A stretch of 64,000 bases of DNA, from assembly GCA_022478985.1 (NCBI GenBank), contig JAKSZP010009633.1:1-64000 (forward strand), written 5' to 3'. The translations under genes and the position numbers were made by a program. Positions within the stretch are counted from its first letter, which is position 1. Every line of letters starts with the position of its first letter. The notes beneath the pieces were generated by a model, which searched no databases, was not told the DNA's origin, and saw only the letters and a program-made list of their open reading frames with translations. Source of the DNA: Massospora cicadina (taxonomy: Eukaryota; Entomophthoromycota; Entomophthoromycetes; Entomophthorales; Entomophthoraceae). Below are positions 1 to 11,159 of this stretch, piece by piece.

Positions 1-640
1 GGGGCCCCATAAAATACCAGGGGAAAAATGATAATGTGAGACTATTCATTGAATAAAAAACATAGGGGGCACTCCTGCTGATGATTGAAGGGAGTTATTG
101 TATGAATTAGACTACTGCAAGATAAGAGCCCATGTGTCCTGGGATGTAATAGCATATCATCAAAGATATGCTAAAGAGACTGATTTGTTAATTCAGATTT
201 CTCTTTAACTGAGAATGATAAACTGAAAACCAACAGAGATTTATACAAGATGTCAAATAATGCTTCCCAGAATCTAGAAGTAAATTGTGGCCCTCAATTA
301 CTAATAATTACTTGTGATATCACAAACTTATAGATTATATGCGTTACTAACATCCGTGCATCATTACTAGATTTAGCAGAGGTCCAACAGGGGATAAAGT
401 GGCATATAATGTGAAGATGTCTACAATTACCACAATCACATCAAATCCCCTTGGACACTTGTGAGTCATGATATAGATCCTTAAGATTTATGCCCAAGGA
501 CCTTTTGTTTGCTGAAAGGGGTGGAGTAGGCTATTTTAACCTGTATGGTCTAATTCAGAATGACCTTAAGTCAAGCAACGCTCTATTTATACAGGGACAA
601 CATTCTTGAATCCAATTCGATCATAAACACTTTAGATCAA
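1..640 (-). pseudogene. Gy1 integrase core, decayed
   Basis: Conceptual minus-strand translation gives a recognisable rve-type integrase core: GFDVIVVIVD at about 420-448 and GPQFTSRFWEALFDIL at about 255-296, then a degraded segment matching the SLEQYLR-like helix. The second catalytic Asp, in the usual ISDRG, reads ISN followed by a stop; both are single transitions (GAT to AAT, CGA to TGA). The first catalytic Asp is also lost. The enzyme joined retroelement cDNA to host DNA; this copy cannot work. Confidence 0.8.
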
Positions 641-1099
641 ATTAACGCATTTTTTCATGCCAGATTGCTTCATGCTATGGAGCTTATGATTACCCCTTAA
701 AATTCGGGAATACAGGGCAGAGGGAACACATACTAATTATTGAAGTAAATAACTTTGCATTTTCTGAGAATTACCATTTTTATGAGATTTTTCTAGCGTC
801 AATCTTGCTAAAGAGAGTATTATCATAAGGGTCCAATTAATGCGATGTCAACGCTTCGTCAAGAAGGTATCAATCATCTGCAGAAGAGTTTGGGCATGTT
901 TCTCTTGAATTAACATGACTAACAGTTACAGGATATGTAACAGGAAGATCAGGTAGTGTAATAAAACAGGTTTAAATGGGCGCACAGAGGTGAAGAAGCA
1001 CTTTGCCTTGGTGGGTGAGGGGTCAAATTTTGCGCAGGAGAGACTACCGTGACAAGCTCAGATTCATTATCAAGGTTAGGGCCCATAAGCGGGTTGCGG

Positions 1100-1989
1100 A
1101 TAAGCATATTTAAAATGAGGATGGACCCCTAGACAAACTCATATTTGAAGTCAAAGCTAAGGGAGCTCAATGAGTCCTGGTATGGGCGTGTGCCAGCTTT
1201 TGTGTCTTGCAATAGTAGCTGAGCAATTTGTGGTCAGTATGTACAACTATAGTATACTTGGCTCCTTGTAAAAAGATCATAAGTGCATTTAAGAACAAGA
1301 ATTGGCTGCCAAATCTTTATTAATGATAGCCTAGGCATGCTCCATGACACTAAACTTATTTAAAAAGGGAGCCACTGGAACTTCTTAACCATCCTGATCT
1401 TGTAAATAGACAGCTCCAACAGCCATTCCAGAGGCGTCACAAGCCACAATAAAGGGCTTGTTTTCAAAAGCATGGCTTATTATGGGTTTAGTAGTGAGTT
1501 ATTTTTATTGTGGCTAACACATGTTAGCATTAAGGGGCTTAAATAAATGATGCGTTTTTGCCAGCGAGTGAGTGTAGGGGAGACGCAAGCTCTGAGATAG
1601 CTAGTGTGGTTTTCTTTAAAATGTGACTGACCCAATTAAGGTATTCAGATGCTTCTACATCACAGGAGTGTGCTAAGATAGAATGTCACCTAGTTTGAAA
1701 TGCGCAATAGCGTAGCCATTCTTTAGGATGAGGTTTCCCAAAAGTTGAACTTCACCTTTGCAGAAAACAAACTCAGATAATTTTGCAAATAAAACAACTT
1801 TTTTAGGGCCAACGCCATGGCTAACAGATTTTTGGTGTGCTATTAAGTACTTAGTGAGTGTAATAAGATGTTAACTGCGTAGGAAAATGCACAGGTAAAC
1901 CTGAAATCACACATAGCGTTATTAATAAGCCGCTTAAAAACTTTTGGAGCATATATATAGTCTAAAGGGCATAACTTTAAACTGTTATA
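1100..1989 (-). pseudogene. Gy1 reverse transcriptase (part) and RNase H, decayed
   Basis: From 1989 downward the minus strand reads a fragment aligning to the PFGLTNAP region (CPLDYIYAPKVFKRL), a segment where the YLDD box has become YAVN (about 1870-1890), a LYAKL/EFVFC-like palm segment (about 1740-1800), then RNase H with VACDASGMAVGAVY (about 1395-1460) and YTIVVHTDHKLL (about 1215-1265). Frames change several times and stops are frequent. The RT lacks its N-terminal fingers because the element is interrupted at 1989. Confidence 0.82.
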
Positions 1990-1994
1990 TGTCA

Positions 1995-2366
1995 TAAGGA
2001 GTTTTAAATTATCAGCACTATAGACTTTAAGCTGAGGCTAAAAGTGGGCTCAAAGCAATAAATAAAAGGAACTGTTAAAGCAACCAAAATAAGAGTATAT
2101 TGACTGTATCTTCATTAAATAAAAAACTAGTGTTTAATATAGTATGTCTCAGGACGCGTCACTAAGAGGATCTTCTTTAATCCCTTAAATCAGTATTTTA
2201 AAAAAGGTTTTTAATCAACTTCTAGGTTAAGATTTTCATTATTTTCTTTTGTTAATGACCTCATGACTGAAATAACTTGAGGTACCTTTTTGAGGGAAAG
2301 AGCTGAGAAGCCAAACCAGAAGGCATCTCCACTAGTTCTAACTTGCGTGAGGACTCCTATTTGGAC
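1995..2366 (-). repeat. Gy2 3' LTR
   Basis: This aligns along its length with 10,061-10,425: shared blocks include GAACTGTYAAAG, TAAGAGGATCTTC and the TTWATGACCTC segment. It is the left copy, which is the 3' LTR because the element runs on the minus strand. Its left edge abuts the Gy1 RT and the TSD TGTCA. Confidence 0.78.
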
Positions 2367-3870
2367 TTTTCTGATTTATTACTTGTAGAAAGTGCCAGAT
2401 GCAATCCAGATCATTAAATATCTTATTCATCAATGCTTATTTTGGGAGCAGAAATATAAATTCGTTTTTAAATTAAATCTTATAATGCCCCCCATTGGAT
2501 ATTTGGCTATAAACATAATATCCCTCTTGCCAAGATTATAGTATTGCTTATCCAATAGAGAACAAGGCCCTAGTGGATATGGGAGTTATTGTTATATATA
2601 TGATGACTATTGTTAAGCAAATTATACCAAATGTATATTTATTAATCCACTGGGCTTAATATGCCAGAAGATAATGTTTTGTCAGGGATTAACCCTGATA
2701 ATAAATGAGCAATCAAGGTGTATATTTCACCATCTAGTACTAAAAAAAGGTGTAAATTTCATATTAAATTTTAATTACTTGTAGGATAAAATCAGGTTTT
2801 GTCAAAAATAGACTAAATGACAATTGGAGTTGTTAGGCGATTGATGACGCCTTAATAGCAACTGGAGATTTAACCTTTTGGGTATTGTTACCTGTTGGTT
2901 ATGGGTTAGAGTCCCATTACCTAATTAGGTTACTAACATGATAAAGGTGTATTGCTGGGGTTGAGTGAGGGGTTGTTACACGTTCTTAATACAACCCAAG
3001 AGGGTCACATAAATAATAGGAGAGCCTGACAAAACTGATGATGAAGATCATTGCTTTGCGTAACTCTTGAGGGTGAATTCATTGGCAATTGCTGCCATTT
3101 CCAACTGGGGCGCCAACAGAAAAAGTTGGGCGCTAAATTATCTATATATTCCCATAAGAATTAAAAAATATAGCAGATCTTTTTAGTCTGAAACATATAA
3201 GTTTATTATACACTTGTCTTATATTTGGTACTCTTAAGATTATAGTAGAGGGATCAGATATCCCTGAAGATAAATAATACTATCTTTTTCTCCGCGGTCT
3301 TGCGTCAAGGGAGAAGAACCTTTACACTTAAACCTAATTTAAGTTATAACTGATGGAAGGGATAGAAGTTTCATCAAGAAACTACTGGACTATAGTTAAT
3401 GGATAATACAAGTAGAGACCTTCAAGCCAGAATTAGGAGTCAAGTCTTGAAGTAGAAGTTTCCTTAAAACATCTCAACCTGCTGAAGTAGATTAAGTTCT
3501 GTTGTCATCCAGAAGCTGCCAACTTTAGAAGAGAATTTAAGGGAGAGTAGTTCCCTTGTTATCTAAAATATCTGTTCAAAACCTTCACCATTAAGTTGAA
3601 GGAAGATTGCGGTGCCTGTTCCAAAAGTATTTTGAGAAGGAAAATATTTAGTTGTGAAACGCTCAAATGAATAGCAGTCTTCATACTTGTATTAAATACC
3701 CACAAAATTTTTCTGTTTTTTATCAATGAATAGCAAATGCACATATAAAGAACCTGTACATGAAAATCGAGGGTTCTTAAGTGACCTATAATCAAGAAAA
3801 GGATAGCTTTAGAGTTTAATAGTGGCACTTATTCTAAAAGAGAAAATCTAGTACTAAGATACCCAAATTT
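2367..3870. other. Unassigned 1.5-kb segment between Gy2 3' LTR and Gy2 polypurine tract
   Basis: In Gy4 the LTR directly abuts the polypurine tract, so this segment is probably a later insertion into Gy2. It is AT-rich with no frame I recognise. It contains one minute retroposon tail (2730-2746). A tract at about 3107-3127 reads TGGCGCCCCAGTTGG on the minus strand and could be a primer-binding site of an otherwise unseen LTR element, but no LTR pair was found. Confidence 0.45.
2715..2761 (+). mobile_element. Minute retroposon tail with 15-bp TSD
   Basis: The 17-bp insert at 2730-2746 ends in CATCTAGTACTAAAAA and is flanked by direct repeats 2715-2729 and 2747-2761 (AAGGTGTATATTTCA, with T to A in the second copy). 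The same 3' tail occurs with an unrelated TSD at 27,211-27,256. A shared 3' end with different 14-15 bp duplications is the signature of target-primed reverse transcription with extreme 5' truncation. Confidence 0.75.
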
Positions 3871-5130
3871 TTAAACCTCTTTAAGATCCTGTCATAAGGT
3901 GGTATAGTGATGTAGGAAACAGCAATGAACCCGGTTGACCACTATATCATAATTGATATTGACAATGAAAAACTCAGATCTCAACTTATGTATAACACTG
4001 TAGGGGCCTGACCAAAGGATATAAAGAATCTATTTGTCCTCTTGATCAATGGTGACAGAACAGGACCAGATCCATTAACTAGAAGATCGGCAAGGAGGTC
4101 CTACTAGAATTAAAGTGGTACATCTCCTTTAATATATCAAGGTGTTTTCTTGGTTAGTGAAGTCTTGAAGTTAGATAATCTCGTCTACTAAGACCAACAT
4201 AATCAGTTTTAAGTTTTGGGCAAAAAAGGAGTCCACAAAGGTTAAACACTGATTTGTAAATAATGTTCACATCCTTAAAGGGCTTTAAAAGGGACATCTT
4301 TTATGTCTGGTAATATCTCTTTGATAGACCAATAGGGCTCTGGGTATATATGCTTTAAGTGCATCATATTAGAGGCAGCTATTTTTTCAATATAAAAAAG
4401 GTCCTGTTATCTTGTTTTACCGCCATGTTAGTATTTGGATTATATGTTATAATATAGTTTTAGTTAGTTCATATTGGTAATAGTTGGCTCTTAGACTACC
4501 TGGGAGGTGAAATGAGTCCATTGTTAAAGAGTATAGTCCATTAGCATCCATGATGAGTGATTATGATTTGGAAAGAGAAATAAGGCTATAGCAGTTGCAG
4601 TTACAGCTGCCATGTAAAGCTCATATACTAATTGTTCAGTTATTCTTTTCTAAAAAAGATATATTATGTCCATGTAAGCCAGTGGGTAGTGAACCCATCA
4701 CATCTATACTGCAAAAACTAAAAGCTTGATGGATACACGACTTGATGTTGATAACAATGAGTTGCTCAATATTGGGGTTTTGTCAAGTTAAACATGTTAG
4801 TACTTTATGGATAGTTTCAAACATCCTATTTAGGTAGAAGCGCGTTCTTAACCATTAAAGAGTCTTCTCACTGCTACGTGTCCTACAGTTGAATGTCCCT
4901 CAAGGATTTAATTGGTGCATGAAGCTGTTTTATATATGAAAACCGTTTTCCATCTACTTTCTTGTATAACATTCTCTGTCAGATCTTAGTTTCTCTGGTC
5001 ATGTTTAGCTAGTCATCTTAGACCTTAGGGACCTCCCTTTCCGAACCTCTCAGGCCAACCAACTAGAATGTACAATTAATTTTCTTCAGGAGTCAGTAAT
5101 GAAATTATTAGCATCCTGGGAGCCTTTCTG
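3871..5130 (-). pseudogene. Gy2 integrase and 3' end of pol, decayed
   Basis: The stretch 3880-3905 (AAGATCCTGTCATAAGG) aligns with the polypurine side of Gy4 at 14,130-14,155. Positions 4480-4570 read FTSQVV and HG motifs of the integrase core on the minus strand, matching Gy4 around 14,745-14,815. Positions 4855-4920 match the zinc-binding HHCC region. Stops and indels are too frequent for any function. Confidence 0.75.
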
Positions 5131-5199
5131 CATTTTGATTTATCACCCCAGTGCTAATAATAAGGTTAAGTCAAATTCTTCAGGGGTAGATACCTTCTT

Positions 5200-6800
5200 C
5201 TCAATCTGTCTTTGGTTTCCTTCTTTATTTGCAACAACCAAAAAAAGTGGTCAGTGATGACTGTAAAATGTGTTTCATACAGGTATGGGCAGAGATGGTT
5301 AAATGCAAGCTGTACCTATAATCCTTTTCATTTGTTAACATTATAGTTTCAATTTGCCATACTTAAGAGATTGCTGTAGTAAGCCATATGGTGGCCAACT
5401 TGAATATCATCTTTTTTAGCTAAGATGGCTCCTACTTCCATATCACTGGCATTAGTGTATATTCGAATTGGTGAATGAACCTCAGATAACCCTGGGTAAG
5501 CTTTGTACATAAAGCATTTCTCAACATATAATAGTCTTGTTCCTGCTTAGGTTTCCATTCATAATGAACCCCTTTATGTAAAAAGATAAATGTGAGAGGC
5601 TTATCTATGTCAGAAAACTGATAGATAAACTGTCAATAGTAATCCATCATCTCAGGGACTTTAGATATCCCTCAAGCTCTTGGGGTGGCAATCTCTCGAA
5701 GATTATTACTCTATTAAGAATGGAGTTGATGCCGTGCTTTGAGACCTTATGTCTAAATTCCACTTTAAACTGGAAGTAAGAGATCTTTTAATTTTGAATT
5801 TAAAGAGGCCTTCCAAATGTGGTTAAACACTTCCCTTAGATTATCCAGTGACCTTTTAAGTTTTCAAGAATACTGTAGTGTTTTGAAATAGATGAGGTCT
5901 CAGGAAAATTTCAAGCCTCCCAGGATACTTTTTATGGCTTGTTAGAATTTCCGGCGCTTAAAAAGACCTTGGGGCATCCTGGATGGCTCAAACAATCCTT
6001 CATTAGAAATAATAGCTCATATAAACCGAATATCAGGCGCCAGCGCTACTTGCTAGTATCTGCTAGTGAGATCCATTAAAAAGAATTACTGGGACCCAGA
6101 AATTAATTATGGCAACTTATTGATTTGGGGCTTTGAGTAGCTATCTTTTTTAGTAGTAGAGTTAGGCCTTTGGTAGTCCGTGCAACTAATGACTACCATC
6201 TTTCTTTAGATTAACAAAAAAGTGGAGCCCAGGGTCTACAATAAGACACCAGCAATCCAGCGAAAATAATAGTCTAAGTTCAATAGCCACCTGAGCTTCT
6301 TTGACCTTGCTCTTCTAATATGGATAGTACCAGATAGTTTTTGTCATCTCTATCCTCCAAATGATGTAGGAACTCTTTTATCATTAATAAAATCATAAGT
6401 AGAGGTTGTGAAAAAGGAAAGAGTATTCTTTTAGCAACAGCTTGACTGGCGCATTGTATACTATTCAACTATCCATCAATTGAAGTATCTACTAGGACTA
6501 CCAAAGAGTGGATTCTTGATTAAACCTTCCTAAACTTTCAATTATATGTAAATTATTTATCTTTTCCACTGTCAGTATGCAAACAAAGGGGCTGTAGTAT
6601 TAAACCAAGCTGTCCTAGGCTTATTTGTTAAATAGTTGATAACAATGATATTGGCCATCACAAGCAAGATCTAGGATACTGCACAGGTCAGGACTTCCTT
6701 ATTAAAGGGTTCTCCAACTCTCTAATCTCCATCAGATTTCCTGGCCAAACATTAACATGGATCCTAGTGTTGGCTATAACTTAAGACTTGGGAGATATGA
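5200..6800 (-). pseudogene. Gy2 RT and RNase H, decayed
   Basis: Nucleotide alignment to Gy4 is clear around 5630-5760 (RT/RNase H hinge, equivalent to 15,900-16,020), 6170-6220 (DYxxLN region, equivalent to 16,450-16,510) and 6285-6380. The catalytic YLDD box reads YFKT near 5850-5870, so the polymerase site is destroyed. Confidence 0.72.
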
Positions 6801-7059
6801 CAGTCAAACTGGGTATATAAAGAGACATACCATTAAGTTATACACTACAGGATGAGGAATTTCCAAATGCAAAACCCTAAAAAATTTCTAACTTTAGATC
6901 TGATCTTAATTTTAAAAAGGCAGGCTAGAGCTTTGATCTTCATTTTCTTTCTCAAGTGGTCTCAAATGCCAGTGGGCCTTGATGTCCCAGGAGGGATAAA
7001 GATACACAGTCATAGTGTACTATGGCAACGTAATTGTGGAGAAAATGGGTCCCTAGGAG

Positions 7060-7490
7060 GAGGTCATATTTGGGGTTATCCATGGTAACAGCAAGGTATT
7101 TAGGACAATTTGCCTAAATGGTTAGGCGATAATGAGCATTCCCCAATAGGGTGAGTAAATTGGGATACAGCCGTGCCATAATCCACTTATTGGGGCAAGT
7201 CAGGGGCAATATTAATGCATTTAATTAGCTTTGTGAGATAATGTTTACAGGAGAGCCGCTGTCAAAATTTGTATAAACAGGAACCTTTTGAACCCAAAAA
7301 GCAACTCAAGTTACTCAGGTTCCAAACTAAGGTGGTAAGGTAAGGACATAGGAAAGTCATCAGTTTAAAATTTAGCATAGTAAGGTTCTTAATATAAAGT
7401 AGTACAAAATTGTGCCCTCAATATAATATAACGTCAGCTTCAATATGAGTAGTCAAGATATTTTTGGCGCTATAGGGATGCAGCATGGTG
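7060..7490 (-). pseudogene. Gy2 aspartic protease, active-site box preserved
   Basis: The minus strand at 7252-7263 encodes Asp-Ser-Gly-Ser in the context FDSGSPVNIIS, the A2-type retropepsin active site that cleaves the Gag-Pol polyprotein. The same position in Gy4 has lost the Asp (NSG). Downstream the frame is broken by stops. Assignment rests on the motif and its position between gag and RT. Confidence 0.7.
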
Positions 7491-10040
7491 TATCTTGTCA
7501 TTCATGCTGACCGCGCTTCTGACATCTTCAGCGTATCTCTTCCAGATGTTCTTGGTATTATGGTGATACATCGCAATAAATTTATCAAGGCTTTTGATTT
7601 TCTGATTCATGACCACGTGAACATATAGTCAGTTGGTGGTGGCTGAGGTAATACCATATATATCAGGGTTAAAGCAGGTATCTTGTTAAGGGCTTCTCTG
7701 TAAACTTAAATGCAGTCAAAGTTACTCTTGCATCTGATCATGTGTAATTGAACTGAGTGGTAAGATCTTATGGAAGAAATCACTGCTTTTATAGGTCACC
7801 TAGAGTGATTTGGTTTGTGGTAACCTAGGACTGAGCCAGGTAAATCTGACTGGAAAGTTTGCAGAATTCTCTCCCTTGTCAAAAAGTATAGCCATGATTT
7901 TTGATTTGCTTACCAAATTTCTGCTTGCTACTAATCAATTGAACTCAAGCTGTACTGACTTTATCCATCATTTGAAAATCCTTCAGATGGGTTATCATAT
8001 TTTTCATAAGCTGTGATATTCAGTCAAGAGTATATATATTTCATTCTAAGGCAGCTATAGCTTCACCCATAGAGCTCTTATAAGAATACAGGAAGGAAGC
8101 TATTCTTTCTTGGCATAGGGTAAATCTATCTTTAAAGCTAGGTTTAAAGTTAGCTATATCAAATGTAGAGATTTGTTGATGATAGGAACTGGATCAGGCT
8201 CAGAAATCTTAGTTTTCATAGTCCTGAGGTTCCTTCTGACTCAATAATTACAGCAACTCTTCCAATTTTTTGAACTTCATCCCAATATTGAATTAGGAGA
8301 GTTTTAGAAGCCTTGAGGTTTGGTTTCATCAGGGCTTGATTCTTGGCATGTTGAATCATGAGCTAGTTCTTGCAACCACTCAGACAAGTTTTATAACTGT
8401 AACACGTTCTGAGTTGAGTGAGGTGATCACTAGTCACCCCTAGTGAATGCACTAAGATTGTTCTTTTCATCTGACAATGCATTAAGCTTGACTCTTGGGT
8501 GCAATGAGACTCCTTAAAGAAATAACAACGACCTATGGGCTACAACTTATCTGATCCCATAAAAATGCAATTGCAGTTTAGAAATCTTTCTTACAATAAT
8601 CATTTGTATCATTAGGAGCCAGAATCAAGGAACCAGATGATTCTTTGGGGCCACATTAACCTAAAGCCCATCTGGCCCACCAATCTTCAAGACACCTTTG
8701 AAAGAGTCTATTTATAAATAAAAGTGTTGTAACGGCCAAAGAAGGACTTTGATCTGATTAGGATAGTGACCCTAAGAGTAATTAAAAAGTAGTACATTCT
8801 GCAGAGCTGGTCCTTGGGTAACCATAAGTCCCTCTATCCAGCATAGCAATCTGACTCCAGACTTCATTGACTAATTGACAATGGTCTACAATGGCTTTTA
8901 TATTTGATGGGTTTCACGCTAGAATGGAAAAAGTTTTTAGAATGGTAATTTGAAACTTGGACAATGGAGTTCTCTGCAGCAGAGGTTATTTAAACTGCTA
9001 CTAACCATGATCGCCTAAATATGCAACCAAAATCTCAAATACCTCCAGAACCCACCAGGGTTATCTGAGTAAGATCTTTTCATTTGTAAATCTTCTGATT
9101 CTGCTGTATAGATCAAGAAAGATGTTTCCATTAGAAACTCCACAATTGCCACATAACTCAGGTAAGAATGTGCCTTTTGGAAATCGCTGTACCCTAATCA
9201 ATGCCAATCTTCTAACAAAGTATGCCCAAAATAATCTATAAACTCTACCAAATTTTTAAATTACCCTAAATTGTAGCCAATGTTTATATCTAGTCACATC
9301 CTCGATTTTTGCCTAGTTTAACCAAAAGTTGCCTAGCATTGTCTAGAGATATTGCCTGCCTTCTAAAGAGGTTTTTCATGGTGAAGACTCATTTACGCAA
9401 AGAGATTTACTTAGAACTGAATTCTACTAAGAGATTTTTTTGAAGCTATAGTGACTTATAATTGCCTATCTTTCAAAGGATTCAGCTACTAAATTTTAAT
9501 AAAAAACTCAATAATAGCATTCTGGTCATTGCTGGAAAATGAGGAGGTGGCGTTGTATTATCTACAAAAATTTAATGCAAAGCTTGGTAAGTCTACGCTG
9601 TCATTCTACTTTATAAGTTTGAAATACTAAATTAAGGATATGGTGAATGGCCATTTAGACAAATCTCCGTAGGTATCGTTTGACTATGGGGTCATTTCAC
9701 CTATGGTAAGTTGAGCTGAGGAATATAAATTCCTCCTTGTATAAGATATGGTAGTAGCTTGTGTTTTATTAGATCAGCCTACCACAGAGTAGATCCCATA
9801 CAATTTAATATAGTACTGTTGAAAAACATATGAAGTTGATACTATTTTAATCAACAGTAGGTAAGCTATGCTCAATCGTTATCTGAAATTACAAGATTTC
9901 AGGCCTTTTTGGTGTCACCTCATATTGAGACTGTTAATCTATTGGGTTATTTTCCTTGCCTCATCCATAGGTGGGTTCGTATAATTGGAATATTCTTTAT
10001 CTTTCAGGAAAGACGTTTTTTCTTTATAACTCAGAGGCCC
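7490..10040 (-). pseudogene. Gy2 gag, decayed and interrupted
   Basis: Positions 8041-8240 align closely with the Gy4 gag core (18,361-18,560). 7530-7600 corresponds to the Gy4 CCHC knuckle, but the cysteines are lost. 8560-8900 matches the central gag, including a degraded copy of the Gly-X-Y tract. 9540-10,040 matches the gag N-terminus and leader. A segment at about 8905-9520 is absent from Gy4. No open frame exceeds a few dozen codons. Confidence 0.72.
8905..9520. other. Unassigned 0.6-kb insertion in Gy2 gag
   Basis: Comparison with Gy4 (continuous across 19,235-19,260) shows extra sequence here. It is AT-rich and ends in AAATTTTAATAAAAAACTC, an A-rich tail that would fit a truncated LINE or SINE on the plus strand. 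No TSD could be fixed by eye. Confidence 0.45.
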
Positions 10041-10056
10041 CCTGTTAAGAGCACCA
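10041..10056 (-). promoter_or_regulatory. Gy2 primer-binding site
   Basis: Minus-strand TGGTGCTCTTAACAGG begins four bases from the 5' LTR edge. Its first eight bases equal the primer-binding site of Gy4 and Gy6. In LTR elements this site pairs with the 3' end of a tRNA to prime minus-strand DNA. Confidence 0.7.
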
Positions 10057-10060
10057 CTAT

Positions 10061-10425
10061 TGTTGGCTTCTAATTACTCTATACTGCAAGCCAAGGTTCA
10101 AAGATGGCTTAGAGTGAAAATACAAAGAACTGTCAAAGTAGCTAGAAAAAAGGATTGTATAGACTATATTTTTTAGATTATAAGCTTCTTATATCTATAG
10201 GAAGGTCATGATGCGTTGCTAAGAGGATCTTCCTAAATACATCTAATCAGGATCTTCCATATCATTCACAATTAGCTATCAGGTTGAGGTCTTTATTCTT
10301 CTTTTTTATCAATGACCTCGTGACTGGTTTAACCTGAGGCGCCCTTAGTATGGGTTTTGGAGCTTTGAATCTAACAAAGAAGGTATTACCACAGGTTCTG
10401 GTCATACAGTACTCCTGTTTGGGAC
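10061..10425 (-). repeat. Gy2 5' LTR
   Basis: This is the partner of 1995-2366, placed directly after the primer-binding site (minus orientation). It also shares the core TAATCAGGATCTTC with the Gy4 LTR (TGATCAGGATCTTT), showing that the families are related. It is followed by the TSD TGTCA, which is also the first five bases of the NA1 LTR. Confidence 0.78.
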
Positions 10426-11092
10426 TGTCAGAGAATTACAAGCGATTTATAGAAAAGAGTGGATTGGAGGTAAATGGTGAAAATATTGGCCAAAAGACCC
10501 TGGTCATTTCTCAGTGGAACCCCTCAAATCAGGGTAACACTTCTTATAATTTTTGGACTTACAAAATGAGTTTGGGCTGTCAGATTTTACCAAATCATCA
10601 GTGAATTTGGGGAGATCATTGGAGGCTCCTCTCCAGGCCACCTCTATTTTGTTACAACCTACTTCGTGGGGATTATCCCCTTTTATATTGTCAAAGGGGG
10701 TTCAAACAAGTGCAAAAATTGTCCCATCAAAAGATTGGGTAAAATACATTAAACCACTACCTCACAGATCTAAACTGCCTGTCATCATCCTCCATCAGCC
10801 ATTTCCAGAAGTAAGGCGAGTTTTTAACAACTTGATAGGTCCACCACCCATATTACCTAATTTAGAATTTACTAAGAAGTCTAAACTTTGAGCCTCGACA
10901 CTTTAAATACTAAGTATCACTTATGAAGAGGGTTCATTTCTTACCTTAAGCAGGTACTAATAAACATATAATAAATTTAACTCTCTAGTTCATGTGTGTT
11001 TTTTATTTTTTAATTATCAGAGGTTTCAATCACCTAATTGTTGGATTTTAGGTAAAAAGCACCACAAGTATCTCCCTGCCAAAAATCCAACA
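10426..11092 (+). repeat. NA1 5' LTR (remainder)
   Basis: It begins TGTCAGAG and aligns with the scattered 3' LTR: GACCCTGGTCA, CTCAGTGGAACCC, a GGAGGCTCCTCTCCAGGCCAC block (homologue at 41,580-41,602) and the ATTGGGTAAAATA block. It is more distantly related to the Gy6 LTR. Short frames here are fortuitous, since the same sequence recurs as LTR elsewhere. Confidence 0.65.
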
Positions 11093-11159
11093 AGACTTTT
11101 CAATCCATATCCTAAATACAGTCCCAGGTGAAAAAAGATTGTTTGATTGCTGACTTATC

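Larger units (their letters stand above)
1..1989 (-). mobile_element. Gy1: Ty3/gypsy relic, outermost element (integrase to RT part)
   Basis: Read on the minus strand, RT fingers/palm, RNase H and integrase remnants follow each other from 1989 down to 1, the Ty3/gypsy pol order. The element is cut abruptly in the RT at 1989, where the 5-bp TSD and LTR of inserted elements begin. Its 3' end lies left of the window. The sequence is a different lineage from the other gypsy elements here: its RNase H has the TDHK motif and its integrase the GPQFTSRFW motif. All frames are heavily interrupted. Confidence 0.85.
1995..10425 (-). mobile_element. Gy2: Ty3/gypsy element, complete outline, heavily decayed
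   Basis: Two LTRs of about 370 bp (1995-2366 and 10,061-10,425) enclose minus-strand gag, protease, RT, RNase H and integrase remnants that align base by base with Gy4. The 5-bp flanks match exactly: TGTCA at 1990-1994 and 10,426-10,430. Two extra segments with no Gy4 counterpart, 2367-3870 and about 8905-9520, account for its greater length. It sits five bases inside the NA1 5' LTR. Confidence 0.85.

Noticed and set aside
2555..2640. Plus-strand ALVDMGVIVIY, reminiscent of a retropepsin site
   Set aside because: The Gly of the D-S/T-G box is in the wrong place, there are no flanking pol motifs on that strand, and the region is AT-rich; probably chance.
3107..3127. Second primer-binding-site type for a full LTR element in 2367-3870
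   Set aside because: No LTR pair, TG..CA boundary or pol motif could be attached to it; kept only as a weak observation.
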